From the NCBI RefSeq assembly GCF_034931045.1, contig NZ_JAYGHH010000026.1:1-64000 (forward strand): 64,000 bases of DNA, in the 5' to 3' direction. The position numbers and the translations under genes are program-made. The notes beneath the pieces were generated by a model. It saw only the letters and a list, made by a program, of their open reading frames with translations. It was not told the origin of the DNA and searched no databases. The stretch's first letter is position 1. Each line of letters begins with the position of its first letter. Below, piece after piece: positions 53,328 through 63,137 of this stretch. This stretch comes from Nodularia sp034931045 (lineage in GTDB: Bacteria > Cyanobacteriota > Cyanobacteriia > Cyanobacteriales > Nostocaceae).

Positions 53328-54188
53328 ATGTCTCAAAAAAACAGAATTCTCTTATATTTAGTTATTACTCTGAGTATTTCTTATTTATACCAAGTATTTA
53401 TCACTGTTGTCGCTCCAGATATTGCTTCAGAAAAATTTTCCAACCTAGCTTTAATTTTAATGTATTTTCCTGGGGTAATTGCTATAGTTTTTACTAGCAT
53501 TTTTAAAGAAGGATGGTCTAATTTAGGATTAAAAATCAGACGACCGATATTTTGGCTGTATAGTTTAGTAATTCCTCTGATTATTACAATTTTATTATTA
53601 GTTTTTATCCAACTGCTAGGAGGAGAACAAAAGGTTTTCTCTATGCAAGGTTATAATGTTAGTTTTTTAGATAAAACCCCGGTTTCCCTTGTTACTTTTA
53701 TTCCTTTATTTTCATTAAACTTTACTGTTACTGCTTGTTTAACTGGTATATTTACCATTGGTGAAGAACTAGGTTGGAGAGGCTATTTACAAAATAAGAT
53801 GATTCAAGTTTTTGGCTTGATTCCTGGTGTTGTGATTTTAGGGTTAGTTTGGGGATACTGGCATCTACCGATAATATTAATGGGTTATAATTTTCCCGAA
53901 TATCCTATTTTGGGGGCATTGATATTTATGCCATTAACAACTATTGGATTTTCTTTAATTTTTGCTTGGTTGACATTAAGCAGTAAAAGTATTTGGCCTG
54001 CTGTCTTAGGACATGGTGCAATTAATACATTACTCTCAGATAGTGTGATTGATAGGATAGAAGTACCAGAAAAAATCTTGCTGTATTTATTAATAGTTGG
54101 TCTTTGGTTAATTGCGGGTATTATCGCTGGGATAAAACTCAATTCAGACTATAAAAGCGGTAAAATTCAAAATTTATCTTTTCGTTAA
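53328..54188 (+). CDS. CPBP/CAAX-family intramembrane protease
   Basis: 286 residues, about eight transmembrane helices. Active-site pattern: GEELGWRGYL (EExxxR) and WGYWHLPI, then LGHGAINT (His). Members of this family in bacteriocin clusters often give self-immunity or process peptides. It lies 57 bases after the hydroxylase and is the last gene of the co-directional RiPP group. Confidence 0.88.
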   Translation: MSQKNRILLYLVITLSISYLYQVFITVVAPDIASEKFSNLALILMYFPGVIAIVFTSIFKEGWSNLGLKIRRPIFWLYSLVIPLIITILLLVFIQLLGGEQKVFSMQGYNVSFLDKTPVSLVTFIPLFSLNFTVTACLTGIFTIGEELGWRGYLQNKMIQVFGLIPGVVILGLVWGYWHLPIILMGYNFPEYPILGALIFMPLTTIGFSLIFAWLTLSSKSIWPAVLGHGAINTLLSDSVIDRIEVPEKILLYLLIVGLWLIAGIIAGIKLNSDYKSGKIQNLSFR

Positions 54189-54219
54189 TTTAAACAACAA
54201 CTCTATCAAAATTTAATAG

Positions 54220-54306
54220 GACTTACGCACAAATTACGGAATAACAAACCACAGAGACGCAGAGGACACAGAGGAATCAGGGTTTGAGAGGGTTTTTGCG
54301 TAAGTC
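54220..54306. repeat. Inverted-repeat element GACTTACGCA...TGCGTAAGTC
   Basis: 87 bp with perfect 10-bp ends (54220-54229 and 54297-54306) and an ACCACAGAGACGCAGAGGAC core. It lies between the convergent CPBP and serine hydrolase genes. The last ten codons of the serine hydrolase (ending RKNPLKP) are read from it, and a related piece is at about 21304-21320. Confidence 0.75.
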
Positions 54307-56076
54307 ATGTTTAAATCCCCATAAATTCCAGTAACGCAACCAAAAAGTAAATGTTATACTTGCTAGACTAATTAAAGAATAATCCAGTCGCTGCCATAAG
54401 CTCAAATCTTGATTGTTCCAACTTAGGATGGTAAACATGATTAAGCCTAAAGTTAAAGCTGCTGTTATAATGGGAATAGTTAGCAGAATAGTTATTATCT
54501 TAGGGACACCGTAAGTCAAGCCATTGGGATGAGAAGAAGCTAAAACAAAACCAATAATAAAAATTAAATTTAAAGATGCGATCGCTAAAGCTAATATATC
54601 TGGGATTTGGGAAATATTGAACATTCCCCAACCTAGTGAAATTATACAACTTCCTAGAAAAACTAACACGCAAAAACCTAAAACAGCAAAATGAAACGGA
54701 CTAGTTTCATACCAACGTAGTTTTTCAAAAGTGCTAATCCCCATAAATAAATAGGTGATGCGTCCTTGATTATCTTTTCTAAAAGCTAACAAACTGTCAT
54801 CATCAATCCTTTGGAATAATAGAGGTTCAACTTCCACCCATTGATCAGATTCTTCGTCTTTTGAGAAATCTGGGATAACTAAACTATCTTCACTGGCTGA
54901 AACTCGAATTTGGGAGAATAATGCTGAGATTTTCTGAATCGTATTTCGGGACTCACCCTGATTACGATAATAACCTGTAAAATCTTGGGAACGCTGTGCA
55001 AAATTTGGTAAAGCTTGAGGAACAACACAGGATTTTGAAACAGGATAATACTTGTCTAGAAATTGGTCGGCAAAATCCGTAACAAACTTAAATTCTAAAC
55101 TGTTACCAGCAATAAAAAACCCTAAATCCTGTTCTGGTAGTAAGAATAATAGACTGGCGAAACCTCTAACAGTTCCTCCATGCTGAATAATTCGTTGGTT
55201 GTTTTTATGATCTTCGTAAAAGCCATAGGTGAAACCGGGTAAACGAGGATCATTAGTGAATTGCTGTTGATGCATCTCTAAGGCAGTTGTCTGATTCAGA
55301 ATTTGTCGGTTTTTATAGCAACCATTCTGCAAGTGAGCCATGATAAAATGTGCTATATCAGTTGCTGTTGCATTGAGAGAACCGCCTGGTGGAATTTTGA
55401 TATAACTAAAAGGTACGGCTTGGTAATTGTCTGCCTCATATTCGTACCCCACAGCTAAATCATCAGCCAGATGAGCAGGAAGTTGAAAGCTGCTATGGTA
55501 CATTTCCAGTGGTTGGAAAATGTTTTCCTGGATATATTGTTCAAAAGGCATACCAGCAACAACTTCTACCAAATATCCTGCTAGTCCCATGCCATGATTA
55601 GAATAGCTAATAGTTTTTCCTGGAGGCATGACACGAGGAGGTATCCGATTGGCAAAGTACTTGCCGAGTGGGATTAACTCAGATGGATTTAAAGTTTCCA
55701 GACCAATGCTATGTTCTTCAAAACCAGCTGTATGTGTGAGGAGATTAGCTACAGTAATTGGTTGTGAATATTTAGCTGCAATTTTAAATTCTTTTAAATA
55801 GCTATTGATGTCCTCAAATAAATTCAGTTGTCCAGCTTCAACAAGTTGCATAATTGCTGTAGCCGTCAACAGCTTTGAAATCGAACCAACTCGAAAAAGT
55901 GTTTGATCTGGAGTAACTACGATTTTTTTATCTAAATTAGCAAACCCATAACCTTTATTCAGTAGTAATTTATCACCTTTCACCAAAACAAAGACAGCAC
56001 CAGGAATATTTAGTTGAAGCATTTGCTCACTAAAATACTTGTCAACAAAAGGTTCTAAATCTTGATAAAAAGTCAT
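54277..56076 (-). CDS. Membrane-anchored beta-lactamase-like serine hydrolase
   Basis: 599 residues. N-terminal class C beta-lactamase/DD-peptidase domain (about 1-350): SxxK in VGSISKLLTATAIMQL, YxN in ISYSNHGMGLAGY, HxG in IQHGGTVRGFAS. Then a linker with a beta domain and four transmembrane helices (about 465-595). It has no classical N-terminal signal, although the catalytic part would normally be outside. It could hydrolyse D-amino-acid peptides, cell-wall stems or the exported RiPP; the function is not settled by sequence. Its 3' end is formed by a dispersed repeat. It is convergent with the RiPP genes. Confidence 0.85.
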   Translation of the reverse strand: MTFYQDLEPFVDKYFSEQMLQLNIPGAVFVLVKGDKLLLNKGYGFANLDKKIVVTPDQTLFRVGSISKLLTATAIMQLVEAGQLNLFEDINSYLKEFKIAAKYSQPITVANLLTHTAGFEEHSIGLETLNPSELIPLGKYFANRIPPRVMPPGKTISYSNHGMGLAGYLVEVVAGMPFEQYIQENIFQPLEMYHSSFQLPAHLADDLAVGYEYEADNYQAVPFSYIKIPPGGSLNATATDIAHFIMAHLQNGCYKNRQILNQTTALEMHQQQFTNDPRLPGFTYGFYEDHKNNQRIIQHGGTVRGFASLLFLLPEQDLGFFIAGNSLEFKFVTDFADQFLDKYYPVSKSCVVPQALPNFAQRSQDFTGYYRNQGESRNTIQKISALFSQIRVSASEDSLVIPDFSKDEESDQWVEVEPLLFQRIDDDSLLAFRKDNQGRITYLFMGISTFEKLRWYETSPFHFAVLGFCVLVFLGSCIISLGWGMFNISQIPDILALAIASLNLIFIIGFVLASSHPNGLTYGVPKIITILLTIPIITAALTLGLIMFTILSWNNQDLSLWQRLDYSLISLASITFTFWLRYWNLWGFKHDLRKNPLKP

Positions 56077-56115
56077 GATTTTATTGTGAGTGGGAACTGA
56101 TAACGAGGGTCTAAT

Positions 56116-59100
56116 CTAATCCACTGCGCCTAAAAATTTTAAAGCTTCTCGTTGCACATCTGTTATACCTTTCGCTCCTTGAATACACATTCCTTCATAG
56201 GGTCGTTTTGTTCTCAAGGTCTGGAGACAATTTCCTGTGTGAATATCCCAAAGTCGCATAGTTTCATCTTGTCCACCACTGACTAGGATCTGCCCATCGG
56301 GACTAAATGCTACAGACCATACCCAACTTTGATGAGCTGGGATTGTAATCTGACATTTACCTGTATTGAGATTCCACAGTTTCACGGTTTGGTCGCAACT
56401 ACCACTAGCTAAAATTTCCCCATTAGGGCTAAATGCTACTGACTGTACCCAGCTGCTATGTCCTCGTAACGTTGTTAAACATTCTCCGGTAGCGACATTC
56501 CATAAACGAATTGTACAATCACAACTCGCACTTGCTAAAAGTTTGCCATCAGGACTAAAAAAGATGCCCTGTACCCAGCTAGTATGTCCCACAAGGGTGT
56601 TTATACAGTTACCCGTGGTTATATCCCACAGTTTAATGGTTTTATCTTCAGAAGCACTGGCTAAGGTGACTCCATCAGGACTAAATTGCACAGACCACAG
56701 CCAACCCTCATGTCCTTGCAACGTTTTCAAGCAGTTGCCGGTAATGATATCCCATAATTTAACAGTGTAGTCGCCACTGCAACTGGCTAAGGTCAGTCCA
56801 TTGGGACTAAAGGCTACAGAACCAATCCAACGGCTATGTCCTTGAAAGGTCTTGAGGCATTGACCTGTATTGACATCCCAAAGCTTTATACTATAGTCAC
56901 TGCTGCCACTGGCCAGATGTTTGCCATCAGGACTAAAGGCGACAGAACACACCCAGCCACGATGTCCTTCTAAAACCATTGAATGGGGTGGAGTGTTTAA
57001 GGATTGAGTGGTTTCCAGATTCCACAGTCGGACGCTTTTATCTTCACTACCACTGGCTAGGGTTTTGCCGTCGGGACTGAAGGCGACTGATTGCACCCAA
57101 CTACCGTAACCTTGCCAAATATCGATACAACTACCCGTACTGACTTCCCAAAGTCGTACAGAACGATCTTCTCCAGCTGTGGCGAGAATTGTGCCATTGG
57201 GACTAAAGGTAACTGAGGTGAGAAGACTGTTATGACCGTGGAGATTTTTCAGGCATTGTCCATCAGCAATACTCCATAGTCTGACGGTGTGATCGCCACT
57301 GCCACTGGCTACCAGTTTACCATCAGGGCTAAAGGCGACTGATCGCAATCTTTGAGTATGTCCGGTGAATGTTTGCAAACATTTGCCAGTACTAGTTTCC
57401 CAAATTTTGAGTGTGCGATCGCCACTACCACTTGCCAACAGTTTACCATCAGAGCTAAAGGCGATCGCCCGCACCCAACGGTTATGCCCTAATAGGGTTT
57501 GCAAACATTCACCCGTATTCACATCCCAAAGTTTAATACTTTTATCTTCACTGCCACTAGCAATCATCCTGCCATCGGGAGAGAACGCAACAGACCAAAC
57601 AAAATTTTCGTGTCCTGACAGAACCTGGAAACATTCACCACTGTTAGTATACCAAAATCTGATTGTGGCATCGCTGCTACCACTGGCAATTATCTTGCCA
57701 TCAGGACTAAAGGCGACTGAACGCACTCTTTGATGATGCCCTGTGAGTGTTTTCAGACAACTGCCGTCGAACACATCCCATAATTTCACAGTATGATCAC
57801 TGCTGGCGCTACAAAGCATTTTGCCGTCGGGACTAAAACTAATCGAATGTACCCAACCTGCGTGTCCTTTACACCTGAGAACTGCCTGACCATTGTCAAT
57901 TTGCCATAGATGAATTTCCCCGTTTACATCTCCAGTGGCCAGTAATTTGCCATTGTGACTAAAGGCCAGAGATAAAATGCTAGTTAACTGTTTAGCAAAC
58001 ACTGATTTGCTCAGATCAGCACGAGTAAAGTTAACATTTTGTAAATTTATTTTTTGTAAACAACTAGACCAAACAGTTAAATCAGAGAAGTCATAGCCAG
58101 TCAATTCAATTTGCAATTTACATAGAAGATTAATAATATTCCCCACAGCATATCCCGGTTCTAAAGATGTGTTTTCTCGTAGGTTTACCAGAATATTTTG
58201 GAATTTAATTTCTATTTTATTGCGACTTTTGTACAGAGTTAACAATCTATCCGCTAAAGGTTGGATAAATAGCTGAATCTGTCCTTGTCTCACATACTCT
58301 TTTGCTTCGGATTTTAATAAAGGGTATTGGTTTAATAAAAGTATATTTTCGCTTTCTATCTCTTCCAGAATTTCATCAATTATCTTGTTTTGTAAATATT
58401 CTCTGACAACAGGCTGTAAGAAAAACTTTTTATTTTTTTTCTCCAATAGTGAACGATGTAACAGTGAACGAATAGTTTCACTGATATTTTGAGGGGATAT
58501 TTCTGGAAGTTCCCCTACTTTTAAAGCACTTTCGTCAAATTGTTCTTGTTCAAGAGTTAACCAGTATAAAAAATTCTTTTCTGAAACAGGTAAACGATTA
58601 AATTGTTGTTCTAGAACTTCATTAATTTCTCCTGGTATAAACAATTTACTTTTGAGCAGTTCAGAAATATTTCCATTATATAAATCTTGAGCAATTGCCG
58701 AAATAATTTTTAAAGCTAAAGGATTTCCACTATATTTTTCGATAAATTTCTGCAAGCATAATTCCGATTCTAAGAAACATCCTTTGACTTGCAAGAGCTG
58801 CTGTCCTGCTTGCATAGTTAATCCTGCTAATTTCAAACAGCGTACAGGTAATGTTTCTCCTTGCATGAAGCTAATTTCTTGAGGTTTCTCTCGTGTAGTT
58901 AAGAGTAAGCAACTATTATGCTGGCGTTGTCCTAAAGCTTGAAAAAATGTTCTGTAGTTTTCGTAACCTTTTTGATATTGACCTGCTAAGACCCCACTTT
59001 TTAAAATCGTTTCTGTATTATCTAAGATTAATAAACACCGTTTTGTTTTCAAAATCTGCATCAGAGTAGAGATTTGCTCTTCAAGTCTGATGGGTAAATT

Positions 59101-59766
59101 GTTTTCTTCTCCTTGGTTTAAAAAGTTCAAGATATCCCGTGTTAATTGTTGTAAAGGAGGTGCTGAAACTAGCGATCGCCAAATCAGATAATCAAAATGA
59201 TGTTGAATTTGTTCGGCTAACTTGACGCTGAGATGGGTTTTGCCGATGCCTCCCATTCCTAGCAAAACGACCAAACGACAACCATCACCCACTATCCATT
59301 GTTCTAGAGTAGCCAATTCTTGAGTGCGACTATAGAAAACGCTAACATCAGGCGCATCTCCCCAATCTTGGTATGTTTTCATCTCATTAAGAGGGGTGTT
59401 AATCACATCTGGAGATGATAACTCTTGCCTGGGGATAACTTGCTGTGTAAAGGTTGTCAGGGGTAAATTGTTCTCAAAAACTGGTGTTATATCTGCTTGC
59501 TGCCATTTTCTTTCTAAAGCCGAGCGAAAATTAGTTTTACTGACTTTTTCGCCACAGCCCTCAGATAGCAGCTGCCATAACTTCGGTCCAATATCTTGCT
59601 TGAGGTAATTAACTGAATAACCGTATGTTTCAGCGATGTCATGGTAGCGTAGGTGAGGATCTGACCAAAACGAATGCAGCAACCGCCTTTGCAAATCGCT
59701 TAGATGCTTACCTGTTTTCTCAAATATCAAGGTGTCAACAAAGACTAAAGCTTGTTGAATATCCAT
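56116..59766 (-). CDS. STAND NTPase with 14 WD40 repeats
   Basis: 1216 residues. An N-terminal helical/HTH domain (1-90, KHLSDLQRRLLHSFWSD...YSVNYLKQDIGPKLWQLL) of the vMAP type found on cyanobacterial STAND proteins. NB-ARC ATPase (about 145-480): Walker A GMGGIGKT (170-177), CLLILDNTE as Walker B, LLLTTREKP and GNPLALKII. A linker with helical repeats (pentapeptide-like NLQNVNFTRADL), then 14 WD40 repeats (about 605-1190), enough for two seven-bladed propellers. STAND proteins sense signals and oligomerise; some are defence ATPases. No effector domain is visible, so it is likely a scaffold or regulator. Confidence 0.9.
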   Translation of the reverse strand: MDIQQALVFVDTLIFEKTGKHLSDLQRRLLHSFWSDPHLRYHDIAETYGYSVNYLKQDIGPKLWQLLSEGCGEKVSKTNFRSALERKWQQADITPVFENNLPLTTFTQQVIPRQELSSPDVINTPLNEMKTYQDWGDAPDVSVFYSRTQELATLEQWIVGDGCRLVVLLGMGGIGKTHLSVKLAEQIQHHFDYLIWRSLVSAPPLQQLTRDILNFLNQGEENNLPIRLEEQISTLMQILKTKRCLLILDNTETILKSGVLAGQYQKGYENYRTFFQALGQRQHNSCLLLTTREKPQEISFMQGETLPVRCLKLAGLTMQAGQQLLQVKGCFLESELCLQKFIEKYSGNPLALKIISAIAQDLYNGNISELLKSKLFIPGEINEVLEQQFNRLPVSEKNFLYWLTLEQEQFDESALKVGELPEISPQNISETIRSLLHRSLLEKKNKKFFLQPVVREYLQNKIIDEILEEIESENILLLNQYPLLKSEAKEYVRQGQIQLFIQPLADRLLTLYKSRNKIEIKFQNILVNLRENTSLEPGYAVGNIINLLCKLQIELTGYDFSDLTVWSSCLQKINLQNVNFTRADLSKSVFAKQLTSILSLAFSHNGKLLATGDVNGEIHLWQIDNGQAVLRCKGHAGWVHSISFSPDGKMLCSASSDHTVKLWDVFDGSCLKTLTGHHQRVRSVAFSPDGKIIASGSSDATIRFWYTNSGECFQVLSGHENFVWSVAFSPDGRMIASGSEDKSIKLWDVNTGECLQTLLGHNRWVRAIAFSSDGKLLASGSGDRTLKIWETSTGKCLQTFTGHTQRLRSVAFSPDGKLVASGSGDHTVRLWSIADGQCLKNLHGHNSLLTSVTFSPNGTILATAGEDRSVRLWEVSTGSCIDIWQGYGSWVQSVAFSPDGKTLASGSEDKSVRLWNLETTQSLNTPPHSMVLEGHRGWVCSVAFSPDGKHLASGSSDYSIKLWDVNTGQCLKTFQGHSRWIGSVAFSPNGLTLASCSGDYTVKLWDIITGNCLKTLQGHEGWLWSVQFSPDGVTLASASEDKTIKLWDITTGNCINTLVGHTSWVQGIFFSPDGKLLASASCDCTIRLWNVATGECLTTLRGHSSWVQSVAFSPNGEILASGSCDQTVKLWNLNTGKCQITIPAHQSWVWSVAFSPDGQILVSGGQDETMRLWDIHTGNCLQTLRTKRPYEGMCIQGAKGITDVQREALKFLGAVD

Positions 59767-60477
59767 AAGTTATAGATTTACTATACATTGTAATTGTATT
59801 AAAGTTAACTTGCATCTTGATGAATGCACGTTGATTTAAGTTGTGGGTGATGTAATTGGCAGTCAATACTGCTACTTGGGGTTTAAATCATTTTACACAC
59901 TTAAAAACACAGGTGATGTTGTGGTTGCCATCATTGGAATAAAAATTTATAGATTTTTTACTTATTTTTTGGCACTCACAACTTGTTGTAACCCTCCAAA
60001 ATACAGCAATTTACCCTGAATTTTGGGTTTATATCTGCTATTCTTCAAAGATTTTCAGTTGAGGGGGCAAATAAAGTTTAAACTTTTCATCAGACTCACT
60101 ATGTTAGCAATGATGAAGTGTATTTGGCTTAATTGGTAAAACATGGTAAAAAATAGATTAGAAAAAATATTAACAAATTTAAAAGTATAAAATAGTCAGC
60201 AACATGGTTAAATGTTATTGTTGGACAAGGTTTTTTACTACAAAAAATTGGTATTAGCTGCTACCAGTAGGATACACAGATAAATTTGTGCTTCCGTAGA
60301 TTAGTAACCGCTATATTATGATTCTTATTTGAATTTTGATAGCTGGCGTGGTGTAAGCCATACAAAACTCTGTATACCTTGATTCCTTCTTTCCCGTTCC
60401 CTACCTCTACGAGTAAATATGGCTACACCACCCCAGCTACAGAAACCAAACCGGATTCCTATAGATCGAAATTAACA
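59767..60477. other. Divergent spacer between the STAND and TpsB genes
   Basis: About 710 bases, AT-rich. It holds the promoter regions of both genes. No repeat, RNA or ORF that I can support; the open frame from a TTG at 60379 is an upstream extension of the TpsB frame. Confidence 0.4.
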
Positions 60478-62208
60478 ATGCAAAATTCCATAAATAATCG
60501 ATTTTTTATTTTATTTTCTCATTACGTTGTTTTAAGTTTTGTATTTTTTTTAACTCTACCAACACTAGCACAAGCACCAAACCCAGGTGGTGAAAGAAAC
60601 CTAGACCGCTTTCCCCAGCCTGGGACAATTCCAGAACCGTTACCATCATTAGATGAACCATTTTTACAGCCAACTCCTACTCCAGAAGTTTTACCTACCG
60701 AACCGTCTGAAAGTATTCGGGTAGAAAAAATCCTGGTTACAGGGAGTACAATTTTTACCTCTGAAACGCTGAATCCCATAATTAATTCTGTGGAAGGGCG
60801 TTCTGTGACTTTGGCAGAATTAAGAGAAGTTGCCGATGCCATTACCCAACTTTATTTAGACAATAATTACATCACTTCCAGAGCGATTTTAGTAGATCAA
60901 AAAATTATTAATGGTGTGGTGGAAATTCGGGTAATTGAAGGCAGTATCGAAAAAATAGAAATTCAAGGAACTGAGCGGTTAAATCCTGAATATGTGCGAT
61001 CGCGTGTAGCGTTGGGTGTAGGCCAACCTTTATCCACAAACAAATTAGAAGACCAATTAAGGTTAGTCCAAACTGACCCGCTACTGACAAATTTAGAAGC
61101 TAGTTTACGTCCTGGCAGTGGTATTGGTAAAAGTATTCTGATACTTCGCACCAAAGAGGCTAATGCTTTTAATGCCGTTTTTAGTGTTGATAATTACTCA
61201 CCACCTAGCATCGGTTCAGAAAGATTGGGTATCAGCGCTACTTATCGTAATCTGACAGGAATTGGTGATGAAATTGCTGCGTCTTATTATCGCACAGTGC
61301 AGGGAGGCTCAAATATTTATGATTTGAATTATCGAGTCCCTTTAAATGCGATGAATGGTTCTTTACAACTACGAACCTCAATTAATAATAATCAAATCAT
61401 TCAGGGCAGTGATGCAGTTAGGAGTCTGGATATTAGTGGGGAATCTCAACTTTATGAAATTAGTTATAGACAACCACTAGTGCGATCGCTGCGGGAAGAA
61501 TTTGCTTTATCTTTAGGTTTTACTATCCAGAATGGTCAAACTTTTACCTTTGCTGGTGCGACACCCTTTGGTTTAGGCCCCGATGCTGACGGTAATAGCC
61601 GCACCCGTGTGATTAAGTTTGGACAAGATTATGTCCGCCGGGATGTTCAAGGTGCTTGGGCATTGCGATCGCTCTTTAGTTTGGGTATTGGTGTATTTGA
61701 TGCTACAGTTAATGATAATCCTATCCCTGATGGCCGCTTTTTTAGTTGGTTTGGACAAATCCAGCGAGTGCAGCGCTTGAATTTAGATAATTTATTAATT
61801 GCCCAAGCAGAAATTCAATTAACACCGAATGCTTTATTACCTTCCCAGCAATTTGTAGTTGGTGGTGGTCAGTCAGTGCGTGGATATCGGCAAAACGCTC
61901 GTGCAGCTGACAATGGAGTGAGATTTTTTGTAGAAAACCGCATTACAGTACAACGAGATGCCGCAGGTGATTCTACATTACAAATCGCGCCATTCTTTGA
62001 TTTAGCTTACGTCTGGAATACTGATGATAATCCCAATCTTTTACAGAGGCAAAACTTTTTGGCTGGTTTAGGAATGGGTATTTTGTATCAACCATTAAAA
62101 AACCTTGATATTAGGCTAGATTATGCCCTTCCTCTAATTAATTTAGATGATCGGGGGACAAATGCCCAGGATGATGGCTTTCATTTTAGTGTGAGTTATC
62201 GTCTTTAA
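60478..62208 (+). CDS. TPS outer-membrane transporter (TpsB, ShlB/FhaC family)
   Basis: 576 residues from ATG 60478, where a signal peptide begins (FILFSHYVVLSFVFFLTLPTLAQA, cut before PNPGG). A Pro-rich linker, a first POTRA domain (about 80-160: VEKILVTGSTIFTSETLNPI), a second POTRA domain (IEKIEIQGTERLNPEYVRSRV), and a 16-strand barrel (about 240-576) with the conserved VRGYRQN loop (gating motif VRGY) and a last strand ending FHFSVSYRL. It exports TPS exoproteins such as the haemagglutinin/CHAT protein at 23-28 kb, although 32 kb apart. Confidence 0.92.
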   Translation: MQNSINNRFFILFSHYVVLSFVFFLTLPTLAQAPNPGGERNLDRFPQPGTIPEPLPSLDEPFLQPTPTPEVLPTEPSESIRVEKILVTGSTIFTSETLNPIINSVEGRSVTLAELREVADAITQLYLDNNYITSRAILVDQKIINGVVEIRVIEGSIEKIEIQGTERLNPEYVRSRVALGVGQPLSTNKLEDQLRLVQTDPLLTNLEASLRPGSGIGKSILILRTKEANAFNAVFSVDNYSPPSIGSERLGISATYRNLTGIGDEIAASYYRTVQGGSNIYDLNYRVPLNAMNGSLQLRTSINNNQIIQGSDAVRSLDISGESQLYEISYRQPLVRSLREEFALSLGFTIQNGQTFTFAGATPFGLGPDADGNSRTRVIKFGQDYVRRDVQGAWALRSLFSLGIGVFDATVNDNPIPDGRFFSWFGQIQRVQRLNLDNLLIAQAEIQLTPNALLPSQQFVVGGGQSVRGYRQNARAADNGVRFFVENRITVQRDAAGDSTLQIAPFFDLAYVWNTDDNPNLLQRQNFLAGLGMGILYQPLKNLDIRLDYALPLINLDDRGTNAQDDGFHFSVSYRL

Positions 62209-62228
62209 ATGTATTTACATAATATCAG

Positions 62229-62390
62229 TTAGATTAAAAACTTTATGCCTTTTTGCTTGCAACGTGCTAAACCAGATTTCATCAATAAGGGATTAACAGC
62301 TTCCTGTCCATAAATGTGTTTTAAAAGTGGTCGAACCCATTCAAATGTTGTCAAAGAACTGGAATTTTCTTTCCAAGATTTGACATATAA
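62229..62390 (-). pseudogene. Possible gene remnant
   Basis: A 53-codon minus-strand open frame without a start codon reads as protein-like sequence (TTFEWVRPLLKHIYGQEAVN...LARCKQKGIKFLI, then stop). It lies directly downstream of the small membrane protein gene. The family is not recognised. It may be the end of a lost gene. Confidence 0.3.
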
Positions 62391-62394
62391 TCAA

Positions 62395-62883
62395 TTAAAA
62401 TGTAGGGTTGTGTTCTGCATCCCAACACTTATTATCCTGCCAAATTCTTTTGGTATTTTGGCATTCAACTTGATTATCAATCCAAGGAATAGATGCAGGA
62501 TGAGATATAGTGGATGGAAAAGAAATTGAAGAAAATATAAACTGAAAAATAGTGATACTAGAAGTTGATAATATGATGAAAAGTACAGATAGAAATAATA
62601 TATTTACAGGATTACGCAAAGGATATACACCTTTTTCGTACTGCAATCTTTTTTTTGAACGACGTTCTTTACCTGCTAATAAAACTACATAAAACCTTAA
62701 TCCGGGAATGGGTAAAGAAACTCTGATATCTAAGGCGTGGCGATTAGAATTAGAATAATCATTAGATTCGCAAGCTGTTTTGATAGCTTGTAATTGCTCA
62801 TGAGTTAAGGTTTTTTGAATTTCGGGGGAAATTTTTTGATAAAGCTGCTCAAAATTAGAGGGAGAATTTTGAGAATTTTTCAT
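62395..62883 (-). CDS. Small membrane protein, unknown function
   Basis: 162 residues from ATG 62883; the frame is open to an ATG at 62934. Helical N-terminus (NFEQLYQKISPEIQKTLTHEQLQAI), then a strikingly conserved-looking stretch (NRHALDIRVSLPIPGLRFY, VVLLAGKERRSKKRLQYE), one transmembrane helix (about 100-120) and a Trp/Cys-bearing tail. The DIRxSLPxxGLRFYxVLLAGxERR pattern occurs in many cyanobacterial small proteins, whose function is not known. Confidence 0.6.
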   Translation of the reverse strand: MKNSQNSPSNFEQLYQKISPEIQKTLTHEQLQAIKTACESNDYSNSNRHALDIRVSLPIPGLRFYVVLLAGKERRSKKRLQYEKGVYPLRNPVNILFLSVLFIILSTSSITIFQFIFSSISFPSTISHPASIPWIDNQVECQNTKRIWQDNKCWDAEHNPTF

Positions 62884-63137
62884 TTTGTTATGGATTGACC
62901 TATAGTCAGAGGAAAACTGGATTGATAAGTACATCCCAATAAAACAAATTTTTAAAAGGCTTATTTAGACTTTAAATATTAGCTTTTTAGGTATCTTATT
63001 ATCTATATTATTAATGTGAATTTATTAAATTTACAGTGAAATTTACATAATTTTTTTTTTACCTTTGATCAGGGTATATACCTGAATATGTATTTTCAGT
63101 GGAATACGTACACATCCCCAAGCTGAGAAGATGTGTG

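Noticed and set aside
56366..56770. 134-codon plus-strand frame
   Set aside because: Antisense to WD40 repeats and itself repetitive for that reason.
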